From Sporosalibacterium faouarense (GTDB lineage Bacteria > Bacillota > Clostridia > Tissierellales > VENL01), in the NCBI RefSeq assembly GCF_016765695.1, contig NZ_JAETGO010000017.1, positions 62,001-126,000 of the forward strand: a DNA stretch of 64,000 nucleotides, read 5' to 3'. The notes beneath the pieces are model-generated. The model was not told where the DNA came from. It made no database searches and was given only the letters and a program-made list of their open reading frames with translations. How positions within the stretch are numbered: the stretch's first letter is position 1; each line of letters begins with the position of its first letter. This document shows positions 24,761-33,959 of this stretch, one piece after another. Both the position numbers and the translations under genes were made by a program.

Positions 24761-25519
24761 ATGTTTAAAAGAATCATATCAGCCACAATAGTGCTTGCGA
24801 TAATAGGTACTACTGGAACTGTTTCATATACAAGTAGTGGAAAAATTTCATCTAATGAAAAAATAGCGAAAAAGATAAATAGTAGTAAAATTCACAAATT
24901 CTATGAAAGTAATATTGAAGTGTTTCAACCAAAAGATAATTTAGTTACTTCTCATAAGACCGTTTTACTTTCTGGTAAAGCACCTGAAGAGAGTAAAGTG
25001 GTTGTGGAAGTATATTCAACGCCAAATTTATCACTGAAAAATTTAACAAAAAATAATATAGCTTTAAATAATGATAAAGCATTAAAAGAGTTTTATGATA
25101 AACAACAAGAGTTCTTTTTGCCCCCTAGTACTAAAGAAATCGAAGTAGGGTCTTTTGGGATTTTTGTGCAAGAATTAGAACTGAAGCTTGGTTTGAACAA
25201 AATAAACGTATACATAAAAGGCTCAGAAGATATGGGAAAAGTAAGATTTATTTATGTAAATGAAGAAACCAATGCAGAAGATTTAATTAATGATATTGAT
25301 AGGATAAATTTTTTAAAGGTATTTAAAAAGTTTTTTTTAGAGAGCAATAAAATAAATGAAGAAGATACTGAAAATGTTGAAGATAAAGAAGATATTGAAA
25401 ATGTAGAACCTGAAGATGTAGAACCTGAAAATATAGAAAGTATAAAAGAAGAAACTAAAAATATAGAAGAGAAAGAGTCATCAATAGATACTAACCAGGA
25501 TACGTTTCAGAATGATTAG
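24761..25519 (+). CDS. secreted protein with Ig-like domain and acidic tail, in the wal operon
   Basis: Protein of 252 residues, not recognised by name. An N-terminal signal sequence or anchor (FKRIISATIVLAIIGTTGTVS) is followed by a beta-rich domain (~50-170) that resembles a bacterial Ig-like fold (VTSHKTVLLSGKAPEESKVVVEVYS, then LKLGLNKINVYIKG). The last ~65 residues are acidic and repetitive (EDTENVEDKEDIENVEPEDVEPE broken into short Glu-Asn-Val units). It replaces nothing in the classical yyc order but sits between walK and yycH behind two WalR boxes. A cell-wall sensing or WalK-modulating role is an inference from position. Confidence 0.65.
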   Translation: MFKRIISATIVLAIIGTTGTVSYTSSGKISSNEKIAKKINSSKIHKFYESNIEVFQPKDNLVTSHKTVLLSGKAPEESKVVVEVYSTPNLSLKNLTKNNIALNNDKALKEFYDKQQEFFLPPSTKEIEVGSFGIFVQELELKLGLNKINVYIKGSEDMGKVRFIYVNEETNAEDLINDIDRINFLKVFKKFFLESNKINEEDTENVEDKEDIENVEPEDVEPENIESIKEETKNIEEKESSIDTNQDTFQND

Positions 25520-25554
25520 TGAAGTAATAACGCAGTATACTGGAGTTGGAGCCT

Positions 25555-27042
25555 ATGTATAGGGAAAGAGTAAAGACATTATTTTTATTAATATTAATTA
25601 TGGTTAGTATTCTTTTAGCCAATGAGATTTGGATTGAAATTCCAAATTCTTTTTTTCCTTCATTTGGAAGTGAGGTAGAAGAGGAGAACACGGAATATTT
25701 GCTTGCTGATATAGTTAAACCAGAGAAGATTTTATACAATTTTGACACAGGACATACTGTATTCTATTCGGATAAAGAATTTGGGTTTTGGGATATAGGT
25801 AGGGATGTTCTAGCTAAGACATTAGAAAATTCGCAATTATCTGTTGGATTAATATCTGTTGAAGAATATGATGACTATAAGAGTAAAACGTCATTAGATT
25901 ACTATTTTCCAGAGAATATTCATATTCATTTACTAGGAAAGATAATTGAAGAAAATATACCGAGTGCTGCATATGAGAAAATTGAATACGTGAATAATGT
26001 TCATATTGATTTAGGAACATCTCCATTTATTGTATTAAGTGATGAAAAGACACATTTAAAGATTAGCTCTGAAGATATTGATGTTAGAGTAATAAGAAAT
26101 GCTTTAAATAATATAGATAAAGAGGATCAAACTAAGTTTGTTTCTATGAAGACTTCTTTGAACATTAATAATAACGAATACTTACCAATAAATATGAAAT
26201 ATAATATGCCAGTGGTAAAGGTAAAAAAAGAGATTGAAGTAAAGAGTAAGAATCTCGAAAGTATCGTAGAAAAGTTTTTTAGTAGGAATCCTAACTATAT
26301 AAGAGGATATGAAGAAGATAATGGAGCAAAGATTTATTTTTATAATCAACAAATATTAAAGATTCATAGCAATGGATTATTAGAGTATCATAACTCCATA
26401 GCAGAACCGATAGAAAATAGAGAATTATATAAAAGTTTAAATACTGCAGTTAATTTTGTATCTAATCATGTTGGATGGCCTGAGGGGTCATTTTTAAAGG
26501 AAATTGAGCCAATAGAATGGGAAGAAAATAAAGGATTTAGATTTAAATTCACCTATAAGATAAATGGCGGACAGGTAGTCATTGATGAAGAAAAAAGTGT
26601 TGGTTTAGAAGAGCCAATAGAGATAGAAGTCTATAATAATGATGTTAAAACATACAAAAGGTATGTTAAATTAGTTGAAAATGTTGAAAACAATGAGGTA
26701 GCTTCACAGGAATCACTTAATACAAGAAAGCTATCTGTTTTAGAAATATTAATGAAGAAGGAAAATTCAGATATAATTAGAGAGAAATATATTGAATATA
26801 ATGAATTAGACCCATCGGAAATAGATGAAGAAGAATTAAACAATAGAATTTTAGAGGCAATTAACAACATTTATATTGGATATTATTACATTGGAGATAA
26901 TTCAGTATGGATTTATGGAGAAAGATTACAGCCCAGATGGGTAATAGATATTGATGGTTTAAAGTTATCCTTTGAAATTAACGAAGAGAGCAATAAAATT
27001 GTAGAAGATAATGAGAAGGTAGATGAGGTGATATTCAAATAA
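25555..27042 (+). CDS. yycH: YycH-type WalK regulatory protein
   Basis: Protein of 495 residues with one N-terminal membrane helix (about 8-22, LFLLILIMVSILLANE) and a large extracellular region, the layout of YycH, which with YycI modulates WalK from outside the membrane. I chose the ATG at 25555, with GGAG 9 bases ahead; the TTG at 25546 is too close to that site. Sequence conservation in this family is low, so the call leans on length, topology and position between walK and yycI. Confidence 0.8.
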   Translation: MYRERVKTLFLLILIMVSILLANEIWIEIPNSFFPSFGSEVEEENTEYLLADIVKPEKILYNFDTGHTVFYSDKEFGFWDIGRDVLAKTLENSQLSVGLISVEEYDDYKSKTSLDYYFPENIHIHLLGKIIEENIPSAAYEKIEYVNNVHIDLGTSPFIVLSDEKTHLKISSEDIDVRVIRNALNNIDKEDQTKFVSMKTSLNINNNEYLPINMKYNMPVVKVKKEIEVKSKNLESIVEKFFSRNPNYIRGYEEDNGAKIYFYNQQILKIHSNGLLEYHNSIAEPIENRELYKSLNTAVNFVSNHVGWPEGSFLKEIEPIEWEENKGFRFKFTYKINGGQVVIDEEKSVGLEEPIEIEVYNNDVKTYKRYVKLVENVENNEVASQESLNTRKLSVLEILMKKENSDIIREKYIEYNELDPSEIDEEELNNRILEAINNIYIGYYYIGDNSVWIYGERLQPRWVIDIDGLKLSFEINEESNKIVEDNEKVDEVIFK

Positions 27043-27064
27043 TGCATTTGGATGGTGAGGAATT

Positions 27065-27913
27065 ATGGATTGGTCAAAAGCAAAAAATATTCTTATTGTG
27101 GCTTTTATAATTACAAATCTAATACTAGCTTATGTTCTCATAGATAATAGAGCTAGCGAAACTACTATGGATGAAAAGTTTATAAATAATGTTAAAGAAA
27201 AGCTTTTAGTAAAGGATATTCATATTTCGCCAGATATTCAGATACCTTTAGGCAAACCATCCCTCTCAAAATTAAATGTAGAATATCAAGTATATAGTCC
27301 AACTGAGATAGCTGAGGCTTTTTTAGGAGATTATAACTATAATACTAGTATAACTAAGGATAGTTATGTATATAAGAAGAACAATCAAGTTTTAACAATA
27401 TCCCATGATAATAAAAAAATTGTATATGTTAACAATAATGATGAAAGTGATATTGTGACATCGCCTGATTTAAGTGAGAAAAGAGTCCATTTTTTAATAG
27501 AGGTATTTTTAAATGAAAAGGGATTTGCAGATGATGACTTTAAGCTTATAAACTATAATTTTGATAAAATGCCATATACACTAGAGTATGTTAAGGTGTA
27601 TAAAGGAATATATGTTGAAAAGACTTGGATGAAAATTGAAATTGATAAATCAGGAGTAAGAAAATTTGAAAGAATGTGGATTGATATAGATGGTGTAGAT
27701 ACAAAGGTATCTATAAATTCCGCGCCAAATGCTCTGCTTACTTTATTATCTAAAGAAGATATATCAGAAAAAACAATTTCAGATATGAGTTTATGCTACT
27801 ATCTTGATTCTGAGGAAAAGGATAATTTGGATTCTGAAAAAATTATAGCTGGTCAAGCAACTCCAGCTTGGAGAATTGAATTTTCTGATGGAACGAAGGA
27901 ATTTCTAAGATAA
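27065..27913 (+). CDS. yycI: YycI-type WalK regulatory protein
   Basis: Protein of 282 residues beginning MDWSKAKNILIVAFIITNLILAYVL, a hallmark start of YycI proteins: short cytosolic DWSKAK segment, one membrane helix, then an extracellular domain. It would form a complex with YycH and restrain or tune WalK. It starts 22 bases after yycH and ends at a terminator. Confidence 0.88.
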   Translation: MDWSKAKNILIVAFIITNLILAYVLIDNRASETTMDEKFINNVKEKLLVKDIHISPDIQIPLGKPSLSKLNVEYQVYSPTEIAEAFLGDYNYNTSITKDSYVYKKNNQVLTISHDNKKIVYVNNNDESDIVTSPDLSEKRVHFLIEVFLNEKGFADDDFKLINYNFDKMPYTLEYVKVYKGIYVEKTWMKIEIDKSGVRKFERMWIDIDGVDTKVSINSAPNALLTLLSKEDISEKTISDMSLCYYLDSEEKDNLDSEKIIAGQATPAWRIEFSDGTKEFLR

Positions 27914-27957
27914 AAATATTTATTAATAAACAAAATAATGAAGGATTTTTAATATCG

Positions 27958-28000
27958 AAATAGAAGAGGTTTAAGGGAGTAACCTTTTCTATTTTATTTT
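27958..28000 (+). terminator. terminator of the wal operon
   Basis: AAATAGAAGAGGTT (from 27958) pairs, with one G-T pair, with AACCTTTTCTATTT (27981-27994), followed by TATTTT. Confidence 0.7.
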
Positions 28001-28035
28001 ATGGATAAATATCGCTAAATAGTAAAGAATACGTG

Positions 28036-28064
28036 TTTAAAAAAGCTTTAAGATTATATATAAT
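28036..28064 (+). promoter_or_regulatory. probable murA promoter
   Basis: TTTAAA (28036-28041), 17-base spacer, TATAAT (28059-28064). The -35 is weak but the -10 is perfect, and it lies just after the wal terminator. Confidence 0.5.
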
Positions 28065-28129
28065 AGTATTATAACTTTAACAGTCGAGAAAGAGGGGTGA
28101 ATAAACTGGCTTTTTAGTCAGTTGAAATT

Positions 28130-29386
28130 ATGGATAAATTCATTATAGAAGGCGGAGCTAAGCTTAAGGGGAAAGTTAATGTAAGTGGTTTTAAGAATGC
28201 AGCATTGCCAATAATACCAGCAACTTTATTGGCAGGAGATAAGTGTATTATAGAGAATCTTCCTTTAATAAAGGATGTTAATATTTATAAAGAAATTATG
28301 GCTAGTTTAGGTGCAGACGTTAGTCTAGACGATAAAGGTACAATGGAAATAGATACAAGCAAAATTAAAGAGTGTATAGCTACAAGTGATTTAGCTGGTA
28401 GAATTAGGGGCTCATATTATCTTTTAGGAGCTGCTCTTGGGAGATTTAAGGAGGCTGAGGTTTCATATCCAGGTGGTTGTAATATAGGAAATAGACCAAT
28501 AGATCAACATATAAAGGGATTTGAGGCGCTAGGAGCTAAAGTAGATATTGACCATGGAATCATTAAATGTAAAGCAGAGAAGCTAATAGGAACGAAGATA
28601 TACTTAGATGTTGTAAGTGTTGGGGCCACTATTAATATAATGTTGGCAGCTGTTCTGGCTGAAGGTAAGACAGTTATTGAAAATGCAGCTAAGGAACCAC
28701 ATATAGTGGATGTAGCAAACTTTTTAAATGCTATGGGAGCTGATATTAGAGGAGCAGGAACTGATGTAATTAGAATAAATGGCGTAGAAGAACTTAAGGG
28801 TTGCACATATAGCATAATACCTGACCAAATTGAAGCTGGAACTTATATGATTGCAGCAGCTATTACAGGTGGCGACGTGATAATTGATAATGTTATACCA
28901 ACGCATTTAGAGTCTGTGACTGCTAAGCTTAAGGAAATGGATATAATAGTAGAAGAGTATGGAGACTCTATAAGAGTCAGTGCTCCTAATCCTTTAAAGA
29001 GTATAAATGTAAAAACCTTACCTCATCCAGGGTTTCCTACAGATCTTCAGCAACCTATGAGTGTACTTTTATCCCATGCAGAAGGTACTAGTATAGTGAC
29101 TGAAAGTGTATCTGAGAGCAGATTTAAATATATAGATGAGCTGAAAAGAATGGGAGCAAATATTAAAGTTGATGGAAGGACTGCTGTCATTGAGGGAATA
29201 GGAAAACTAAGTGGTGCAAAGGTATCTGCTACAGATTTAAGAGCAGGAGCTGCGCTAATAGTAGCTGGATTAGCGGCTGATGGTACCACAGAAGTAGAGA
29301 ATGCTCAACATATAGATAGAGGATATGAAAAAATAGATAATAAGCTTCTGAATTTAGGAGCTAAGATTAAAAAAGTTCAAGAATAA
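28130..29386 (+). CDS. murA: UDP-N-acetylglucosamine 1-carboxyvinyltransferase
   Basis: Protein of 418 residues, normal length for MurA, which adds enolpyruvate from PEP to UDP-GlcNAc in the first step of peptidoglycan synthesis. Visible are [23 protein letters not shown], the catalytic Cys in [15 protein letters not shown], and [17 protein letters not shown] near the C-terminus. SGFKNAA has Phe where Ala or Ser is usual. The ATG at 28130 fits the family N-terminus but has a weak site; the strong AGAGGGG lies 33 bases up, in front of an in-frame GTG (28097) that is closed by TAG after six codons. Confidence 0.95.
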   Translation: MDKFIIEGGAKLKGKVNVSGFKNAALPIIPATLLAGDKCIIENLPLIKDVNIYKEIMASLGADVSLDDKGTMEIDTSKIKECIATSDLAGRIRGSYYLLGAALGRFKEAEVSYPGGCNIGNRPIDQHIKGFEALGAKVDIDHGIIKCKAEKLIGTKIYLDVVSVGATINIMLAAVLAEGKTVIENAAKEPHIVDVANFLNAMGADIRGAGTDVIRINGVEELKGCTYSIIPDQIEAGTYMIAAAITGGDVIIDNVIPTHLESVTAKLKEMDIIVEEYGDSIRVSAPNPLKSINVKTLPHPGFPTDLQQPMSVLLSHAEGTSIVTESVSESRFKYIDELKRMGANIKVDGRTAVIEGIGKLSGAKVSATDLRAGAALIVAGLAADGTTEVENAQHIDRGYEKIDNKLLNLGAKIKKVQE

Positions 29387-29419
29387 GTGTAACCAGAAGA
29401 TGATTATTGGAGGAATAAC

Positions 29420-30214
29420 ATGTCTTTACAGTTTTGTTCATTGTCAAGTGGTAGTAGTGGAAATTGTCAATATATATCAACAGATAACGTTAAAATTCTA
29501 GTAGACAGTGGTTTAAGTGGAAAAAAAGTAGAGAATTTTTTAAAAGAGATAGAGGTTCAAGCAAATACTATTGATGGAATTTTAGTAACCCACGAGCATA
29601 AAGACCATATCAAAGGGGTTGGAATTCTTTCAAGGAGGTATGATCTTCCTATATATGCTAACACAAATACTTGGAAAGCTATGGAAGGTGAACTGGGGAA
29701 AATAAATGAAAAGAATATTATAGAATTTAAGACTGATGAAGGATTTGAATTAAAGGATTTGGCAATACTACCTTTTAGGATATCTCATGACTCTAGTGAG
29801 CCTGTAGGATTTGCTTTTTATCATAAAAACAAAAAAATCAGTTACTTGACAGATACGGGATATGTAAGTGATGATGTTAAGAAGAAAATAAGGAATTCGA
29901 ATCTTTTAGTAGTAGAATCAAATCATGATGTAGAGATGCTTAAAATAGGTAAATATCCTTGGTTTCTTAAGAAGAGGGTACTAGGATCAGAAGGACATTT
30001 ATCAAATGAAGATGCTGGCAAATTAATAACTGAAGTTTTATCTGGAAGGGAACAAGATATTCTTTTAGCTCATCTTAGTAAGGAAAATAATTTTCCAGAG
30101 CTTGCATATCAAACTGTTGTGAATATTGTTAGTGAGAAGGGTATAAAGATTAACGAGGAAGTAAATATAAATCTTACGTATAGAGATAAACCTACTAGGG
30201 TGTTTAACTACTAG
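29420..30214 (+). CDS. walJ: WalJ (YycJ) metallo-beta-lactamase-fold hydrolase
   Basis: Protein of 264 residues with the MBL metal motif THEHKDHIKG, a downstream ISHDSSEPVGF, YLTDTGY and LLAHLSKENN. In other Firmicutes YycJ/WalJ is encoded with walRK and is linked to coordination of DNA replication and cell division; it has been described as a 5'-3' exonuclease in Bacillus. The start follows TTGGAGG. It begins 33 bases after murA, probably co-transcribed. Confidence 0.9.
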   Translation: MSLQFCSLSSGSSGNCQYISTDNVKILVDSGLSGKKVENFLKEIEVQANTIDGILVTHEHKDHIKGVGILSRRYDLPIYANTNTWKAMEGELGKINEKNIIEFKTDEGFELKDLAILPFRISHDSSEPVGFAFYHKNKKISYLTDTGYVSDDVKKKIRNSNLLVVESNHDVEMLKIGKYPWFLKKRVLGSEGHLSNEDAGKLITEVLSGREQDILLAHLSKENNFPELAYQTVVNIVSEKGIKINEEVNINLTYRDKPTRVFNY

Positions 30215-30236
30215 AGTTATACTTGGAGGTGGATCC

Positions 30237-31544
30237 ATGAATGACGAAAATAATAGAGATGAGATAGTAGGTTCTAATTTTATTATGCAAGATAGCAAGA
30301 AAGAAAAAGAATCGGATAGAAGTAATGAAGACTTTATTGAAAAAGAAAATGATAGTGGAGAAATGATTCCAGAGCATTATTATACAAGAGAGAACATAAA
30401 CCATAAAGTAAAATCCAAGCAAAAGTCAAGATTTCTTTCTTATTTTATAGTAGCATTGATAGCTGCTCTGATAGGTGGATTAATTTCATCTTATATAGCG
30501 CCAATGTATCTATATGGAAAAATAATACCTGTACCAAATTATTATAGTGGTTTAGGAAATAGAGAAGAAATAAAAATTAATCCAACGAATGAAATAGGTG
30601 CTGTTGAGGCTGTTGCTAAAAAATCTATGAAGTCTGTTGTGGGAATTACTACAATAGAAGAGGAAGAGGTAGACTACTTGTTTTGGAGAGTACCTGTTCA
30701 AAGACAAGGGTTAGGGTCAGGAGTAATAATAAATAGAGATGGATACATAATTACTAACTCCCATGTTGTTGCAGATGGTAGGGCGAAAGAAATCACTGTA
30801 TTATTCGAGGATGGATCTAAGAAATCCGGTGAAGTATTATGGAATTCCGTTGTATATGATCTTGCTGTGGTAAAGGTTAAGGTGTCAAATTTACCTGTAG
30901 CTGAACTAGGTGATTCTGACGACCTAGAGGTTGGACAATTAGCAGTGGCTATAGGTAACCCACTTGGTTTAGAGTTTCAGAGGACTGTCACATCTGGAGT
31001 TATTAGTGGTTTAAATAGAACTATAGTTATAGAAAATAATGAAAAAATTGAGAATTTGATACAAACAGATGCTTCTATTAATCCAGGTAACAGTGGAGGT
31101 CCATTATTAAACGCAAAGGGTCAAGTTATTGGGATAAATACAGCTAAAATACAAGGTGGAGAAGGTTTAGGGTTATCTATACCAATAAATGTTGTAAAAC
31201 CTATTATTGATCAAATAATCAATAAAGGTGAATATAAGCAGGTTTACCTAGGTATAAGCGGTGCTTCAATAGATGAATATGAACAAGCTTTAGGAATTGA
31301 TTTAAATGCCGATAGAGGTTTATACATTTACGAGGTTATAAAAAACTCTCCAGCATATGAGAGTGGAATGCATGCGGGTGACATTATACTAGAATTGGAT
31401 AATAATGAAGTTAATTCTATAAATGATTTGAAAAAATTATTGTTTAAGTATAAGCCTGGGGATACTGGAATATTAAAAATTTTAAGAAATGGCGACGAAA
31501 TCAATTTAGAAATAACATTTGCCGAAATGCCAGATAATTTTTAG
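30237..31544 (+). CDS. htrA: HtrA/DegP-type membrane-anchored serine protease
   Basis: Protein of 435 residues: acidic cytosolic N-terminus (~60 residues), membrane helix (~65-90, FIVALIAALIGGLISSYIA), S1C protease domain and one C-terminal PDZ domain (~335-425). Triad: His in ITNSHVVAD (~176), Asp in VVYDLAVVKV (~208) and Ser in NPGNSGGPLL (~286). It degrades or refolds misfolded secreted proteins at the outer face of the membrane. HtrA next to walJ is the standard arrangement. It follows walJ by 22 bases behind TTGGAGGTGG. Confidence 0.94.
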   Translation: MNDENNRDEIVGSNFIMQDSKKEKESDRSNEDFIEKENDSGEMIPEHYYTRENINHKVKSKQKSRFLSYFIVALIAALIGGLISSYIAPMYLYGKIIPVPNYYSGLGNREEIKINPTNEIGAVEAVAKKSMKSVVGITTIEEEEVDYLFWRVPVQRQGLGSGVIINRDGYIITNSHVVADGRAKEITVLFEDGSKKSGEVLWNSVVYDLAVVKVKVSNLPVAELGDSDDLEVGQLAVAIGNPLGLEFQRTVTSGVISGLNRTIVIENNEKIENLIQTDASINPGNSGGPLLNAKGQVIGINTAKIQGGEGLGLSIPINVVKPIIDQIINKGEYKQVYLGISGASIDEYEQALGIDLNADRGLYIYEVIKNSPAYESGMHAGDIILELDNNEVNSINDLKKLLFKYKPGDTGILKILRNGDEINLEITFAEMPDNF

Positions 31545-31546
31545 TT

Positions 31547-31585
31547 TAAAAAGACTTAACAATTTTCGTTGTTAGGTCTTTTTTA
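31547..31585 (+). terminator. terminator after htrA
   Basis: AAAAAGACTTAACAA pairs, with one T-G pair, with TTGTTAGGTCTTTTT, ending in a T-run at 31577-31583. Confidence 0.8.
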
Positions 31586-31664
31586 TTATTTTTCAGAAAA
31601 TATTTTTTGTTTTTTTGATGATACTATATAATAGAACTATAGTTTTAAGATGGGAGTGAAAGGA

Positions 31665-31832
31665 ATGTATGTAGTATGTAATGAACATTTAGATATTGCT
31701 ATAGAGGACTTTATTGAAGTTTATCAGCAGCCGCCAGATATATATGAGCTAGAAAAGATATCTTTTACTGACTGGACAAGTCCGAATACATGTGAACATT
31801 GTGATAGAAAACCTAAGTACCTAGTAGTATAG
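31665..31832 (+). CDS. small CxxH/CxxC protein
   Basis: Protein of 55 residues when started at ATG 31665, which has GTGAAAGGA ahead; the ATG at 31650 overlaps that site. VVCNEHLD supplies the CxxH and CEHCDRKPKYLV the CxxC, so it probably binds one zinc ion. Members of this small family are encoded near htrA and rlmH in Bacillus and relatives. No function is known. Confidence 0.8.
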   Translation: MYVVCNEHLDIAIEDFIEVYQQPPDIYELEKISFTDWTSPNTCEHCDRKPKYLVV

Positions 31833-31947
31833 AGAGAATTACTCTAAATCTAAATAATTTAAAACCATAATTTAAGGGAATAAATCTATAGTAATATTAG
31901 ACAAGCTATAGATAAGGATTTATCATAATTTTTAAGGACGGAATAAT

Positions 31948-32292
31948 ATGAAGCCGAGGAATAAAGAAAAAATATACATATATGAAAGAGAAGATAAGAA
32001 GTGTTTTTACTGTGGTAAGAAATTGACATTTAGACAAATGACATTAGATCACTTCTTACCATTGAGTAAAAAAGGAACTAATGTGGAGGATGGCATTATA
32101 TTAGGAGAAGGACTGAACATAGATAATAAAGAGTTGAGAGAAATACTTTTAGAAGTTATTAAAATTGAAGACATCACTGACCGATTTGTACTTCAAAGCA
32201 ATAATTTAAGGTTCTATATTGAGAATAATCTAGTGAAGAAAGTAGTTTATATAGGAGGAAATAATGAATATAACCATAATTTCAGTTGGTAA
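31948..32292 (+). CDS. HNH-nuclease-like protein, shortened
   Basis: Protein of 114 residues. [25 protein letters not shown] is the start of an HNH zinc/betabeta-metal motif (CxxC and DH). The part that normally follows, with Asn/His and a second CxxC, is missing and is replaced by an unrelated acidic segment ([15 protein letters not shown]). It is therefore a degenerate or repurposed member. The last 29 bases overlap the start of rlmH, an overlap that suggests coupled translation. A site TAAGGACGG precedes the ATG. Confidence 0.6.
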   Translation: MKPRNKEKIYIYEREDKKCFYCGKKLTFRQMTLDHFLPLSKKGTNVEDGIILGEGLNIDNKELREILLEVIKIEDITDRFVLQSNNLRFYIENNLVKKVVYIGGNNEYNHNFSW

Positions 32293-32743
32293 AATTAAAG
32301 AAAAGTATTTTACTAATGGTATCAAAGAGTATAGTAAGAGGCTATCAAGATATTGTAAACTAAGGCTTATAGAAGTTAATGATGAAAAAGCTCCAGAAAA
32401 GCTTAGTGATGCAGAAATGGAGATAGTGAAGGATAAAGAAGGTCAAAGAATATTAAATAAGATTAGTGATAGTTCTTATGTAATTGCCTTAGCTATAGAA
32501 GGTAAGCAGTTATCCTCTGAAGACTTATCTTCTAAAATAGACAGTCTAGCAGTGTCTGGAAATAGTGATATAACTTTTATAATAGGTGGGTCACTGGGTT
32601 TATCTAAAGAAGTACTAAATCGGAGCAACTACAAGCTTTCTTTTTCAAAAATGACCTTCCCTCATCAACTTATGAAGATAGTATTATTAGAACAGATATA
32701 TAGATCTTTTAGGATTAGTAAGGGTGAACCGTACCATAAATAA
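32264..32743 (+). CDS. rlmH: RlmH, 23S rRNA pseudouridine-1915 N3-methyltransferase
   Basis: SPOUT-class methyltransferase of 159 residues, full family length. It methylates pseudouridine 1915 of helix 69 on 70S ribosomes. Visible signatures are [66 protein letters not shown] and the C-terminal KGEPYHK that contacts the active site. Its final codons are copied several times downstream. The 3' end of this gene (orfX) is the integration site of staphylococcal SCC elements. Confidence 0.96.
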   Translation: MNITIISVGKIKEKYFTNGIKEYSKRLSRYCKLRLIEVNDEKAPEKLSDAEMEIVKDKEGQRILNKISDSSYVIALAIEGKQLSSEDLSSKIDSLAVSGNSDITFIIGGSLGLSKEVLNRSNYKLSFSKMTFPHQLMKIVLLEQIYRSFRISKGEPYHK

Positions 32744-32751
32744 CGGCGGTT
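32723..32751 (+). repeat. rlmH-end repeat R1 (parental attachment-like site)
   Basis: GGTGAACCGTACC plus the stop-codon part ATAAATAACGGCGGTT, spanning the GEPYHK codons, stop and 8 bases after it. Copies 1.1, 2.3 and 3.5 kb downstream share 27-29 of the 29 positions. Here the T-run found after the other copies is replaced by CTATC, as expected if foreign DNA was joined at this point. Confidence 0.85.
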
Positions 32752-32961
32752 CTATCTTAGAATTAGTAAAAGTACTAGGTTGTAAGAAATTTCACATGAT
32801 ATACTTAGTTTCAATTTTTACAGAATGAGTGAAATAGTATCATGGCTTAACTTGAGCTTATTTAGGATTCGATAAGATATTAAGATAGCATAGAATTTTT
32901 GAGTATTAAACAAAACTTATTTATATAGTAGTAGAAAAATTTATCTTTGGGGGATTATATT

Positions 32962-33726
32962 ATGGAATTTAATAAATCAAAGTTATTACAAGTGGTAAAA
33001 AAACAATTAGCAATAGATATGAATTGTAATATAGAAGATTTCACTAAAGAGAGCATAGTATTTTGTGAAGCAAAATTAAATGAAGGAAGAAGAATGTTTA
33101 ATAGGCAATCTCCCTTTCTTGAAATTGCAACAATGGGAAAAAGTACGGTTGTTTCAGCAGACAGTGATATTTTGACAAAAGTAAGACCATTATTAGAAAC
33201 TAAAGCTAGAGAGGATATATTTGTAGCACCTTTCATATTTGGACATTCTCTTAATTATATTCCTGATTTCAATAGGATAAAAAAGTTAACTCCTCCTGAT
33301 GGATTTACCTTTCATATAATAGAGGGTAAAGAGATACATGAGCTATATAAGAATCCAGGTTTTGAAAATGCACTCCAATATGATAGCAATCATCCTTGTC
33401 CTGATGCAATTGCAATATATGCAACTTATGGTTCTGAAATTGCGGGTGTGGCAGGAGCATCTACTGATAGTAGCTTAATGTGGCAAATAGGAATAGACGT
33501 AATCCCAAAATTTAGAAACAAGGGACTTGCCACAAGTTTAGTTAGTAATCTTGCGATAATAATTATGGAAAAAGAAGTAGTTCCATATTATGCTGCTGCT
33601 TCATCTAATATATCATCACAAGCTGTGGCATATAGAAGTGGCTTTACTCCTACTTGGATGTGTTCTTATAGAAATACTTTCGATGGGAATGCACCTTATG
33701 ATTGTGATATAAAAATAAAATTTTGA
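32962..33726 (+). CDS. GNAT family acetyltransferase (cassette A)
   Basis: Protein of 254 residues from ATG 32962, behind TTTGGGGGA; the upstream TTG at 32947 is unlikely. The C-terminal half is a GNAT fold with an acetyl-CoA loop (VIPKFRNKGLATSLVSNLA) and a final AAASSNISSQAVAYRSGF. The N-terminal ~110 residues are a separate domain without recognised motif. It is the only gene between rlmH-end repeats R1 and R2. The substrate is unknown. Confidence 0.8.
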   Translation: MEFNKSKLLQVVKKQLAIDMNCNIEDFTKESIVFCEAKLNEGRRMFNRQSPFLEIATMGKSTVVSADSDILTKVRPLLETKAREDIFVAPFIFGHSLNYIPDFNRIKKLTPPDGFTFHIIEGKEIHELYKNPGFENALQYDSNHPCPDAIAIYATYGSEIAGVAGASTDSSLMWQIGIDVIPKFRNKGLATSLVSNLAIIIMEKEVVPYYAAASSNISSQAVAYRSGFTPTWMCSYRNTFDGNAPYDCDIKIKF

Positions 33727-33794
33727 TACTAAATCTTTGAAAAGAACTTATTAAGTTTTTGGTCAAAGTTACTTAGGATTGATATTTAAATAAT

Positions 33795-33846
33795 CGCCGA
33801 TAGCATAGTCACGGTGAACCGTACCATAAGTAACGGCGGTTTTTTA
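33795..33846 (+). repeat. rlmH-end repeat R2 with inverted left arm
   Basis: The core at 33813-33841 differs from R1 by one base (ATAAG for ATAAA) and runs into TTTTTT. An upstream CGCCG (33795-33799) pairs with CGGCG in the core, and ACGGT-GA-ACCGT forms a small inner palindrome. The unit could therefore serve as both terminator and recombination site. Confidence 0.8.
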
Positions 33847-33959
33847 AAAACCGAGTAATATCAATGCTTATATAGAGTATGATTTGCCATATAAAACCAA
33901 TTTGCAAATAATAAAATAACTTGAATAGAGTACATAGTAAAGTTAAGGGGGACTAATTT

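Noticed and set aside
25380-25519. Tandem DNA repeat encoding the acidic tail of the Ig-like protein
   Set aside because: The Glu-Asn-Val units are irregular at DNA level and look like low-complexity protein sequence, not a variable-number tandem repeat.
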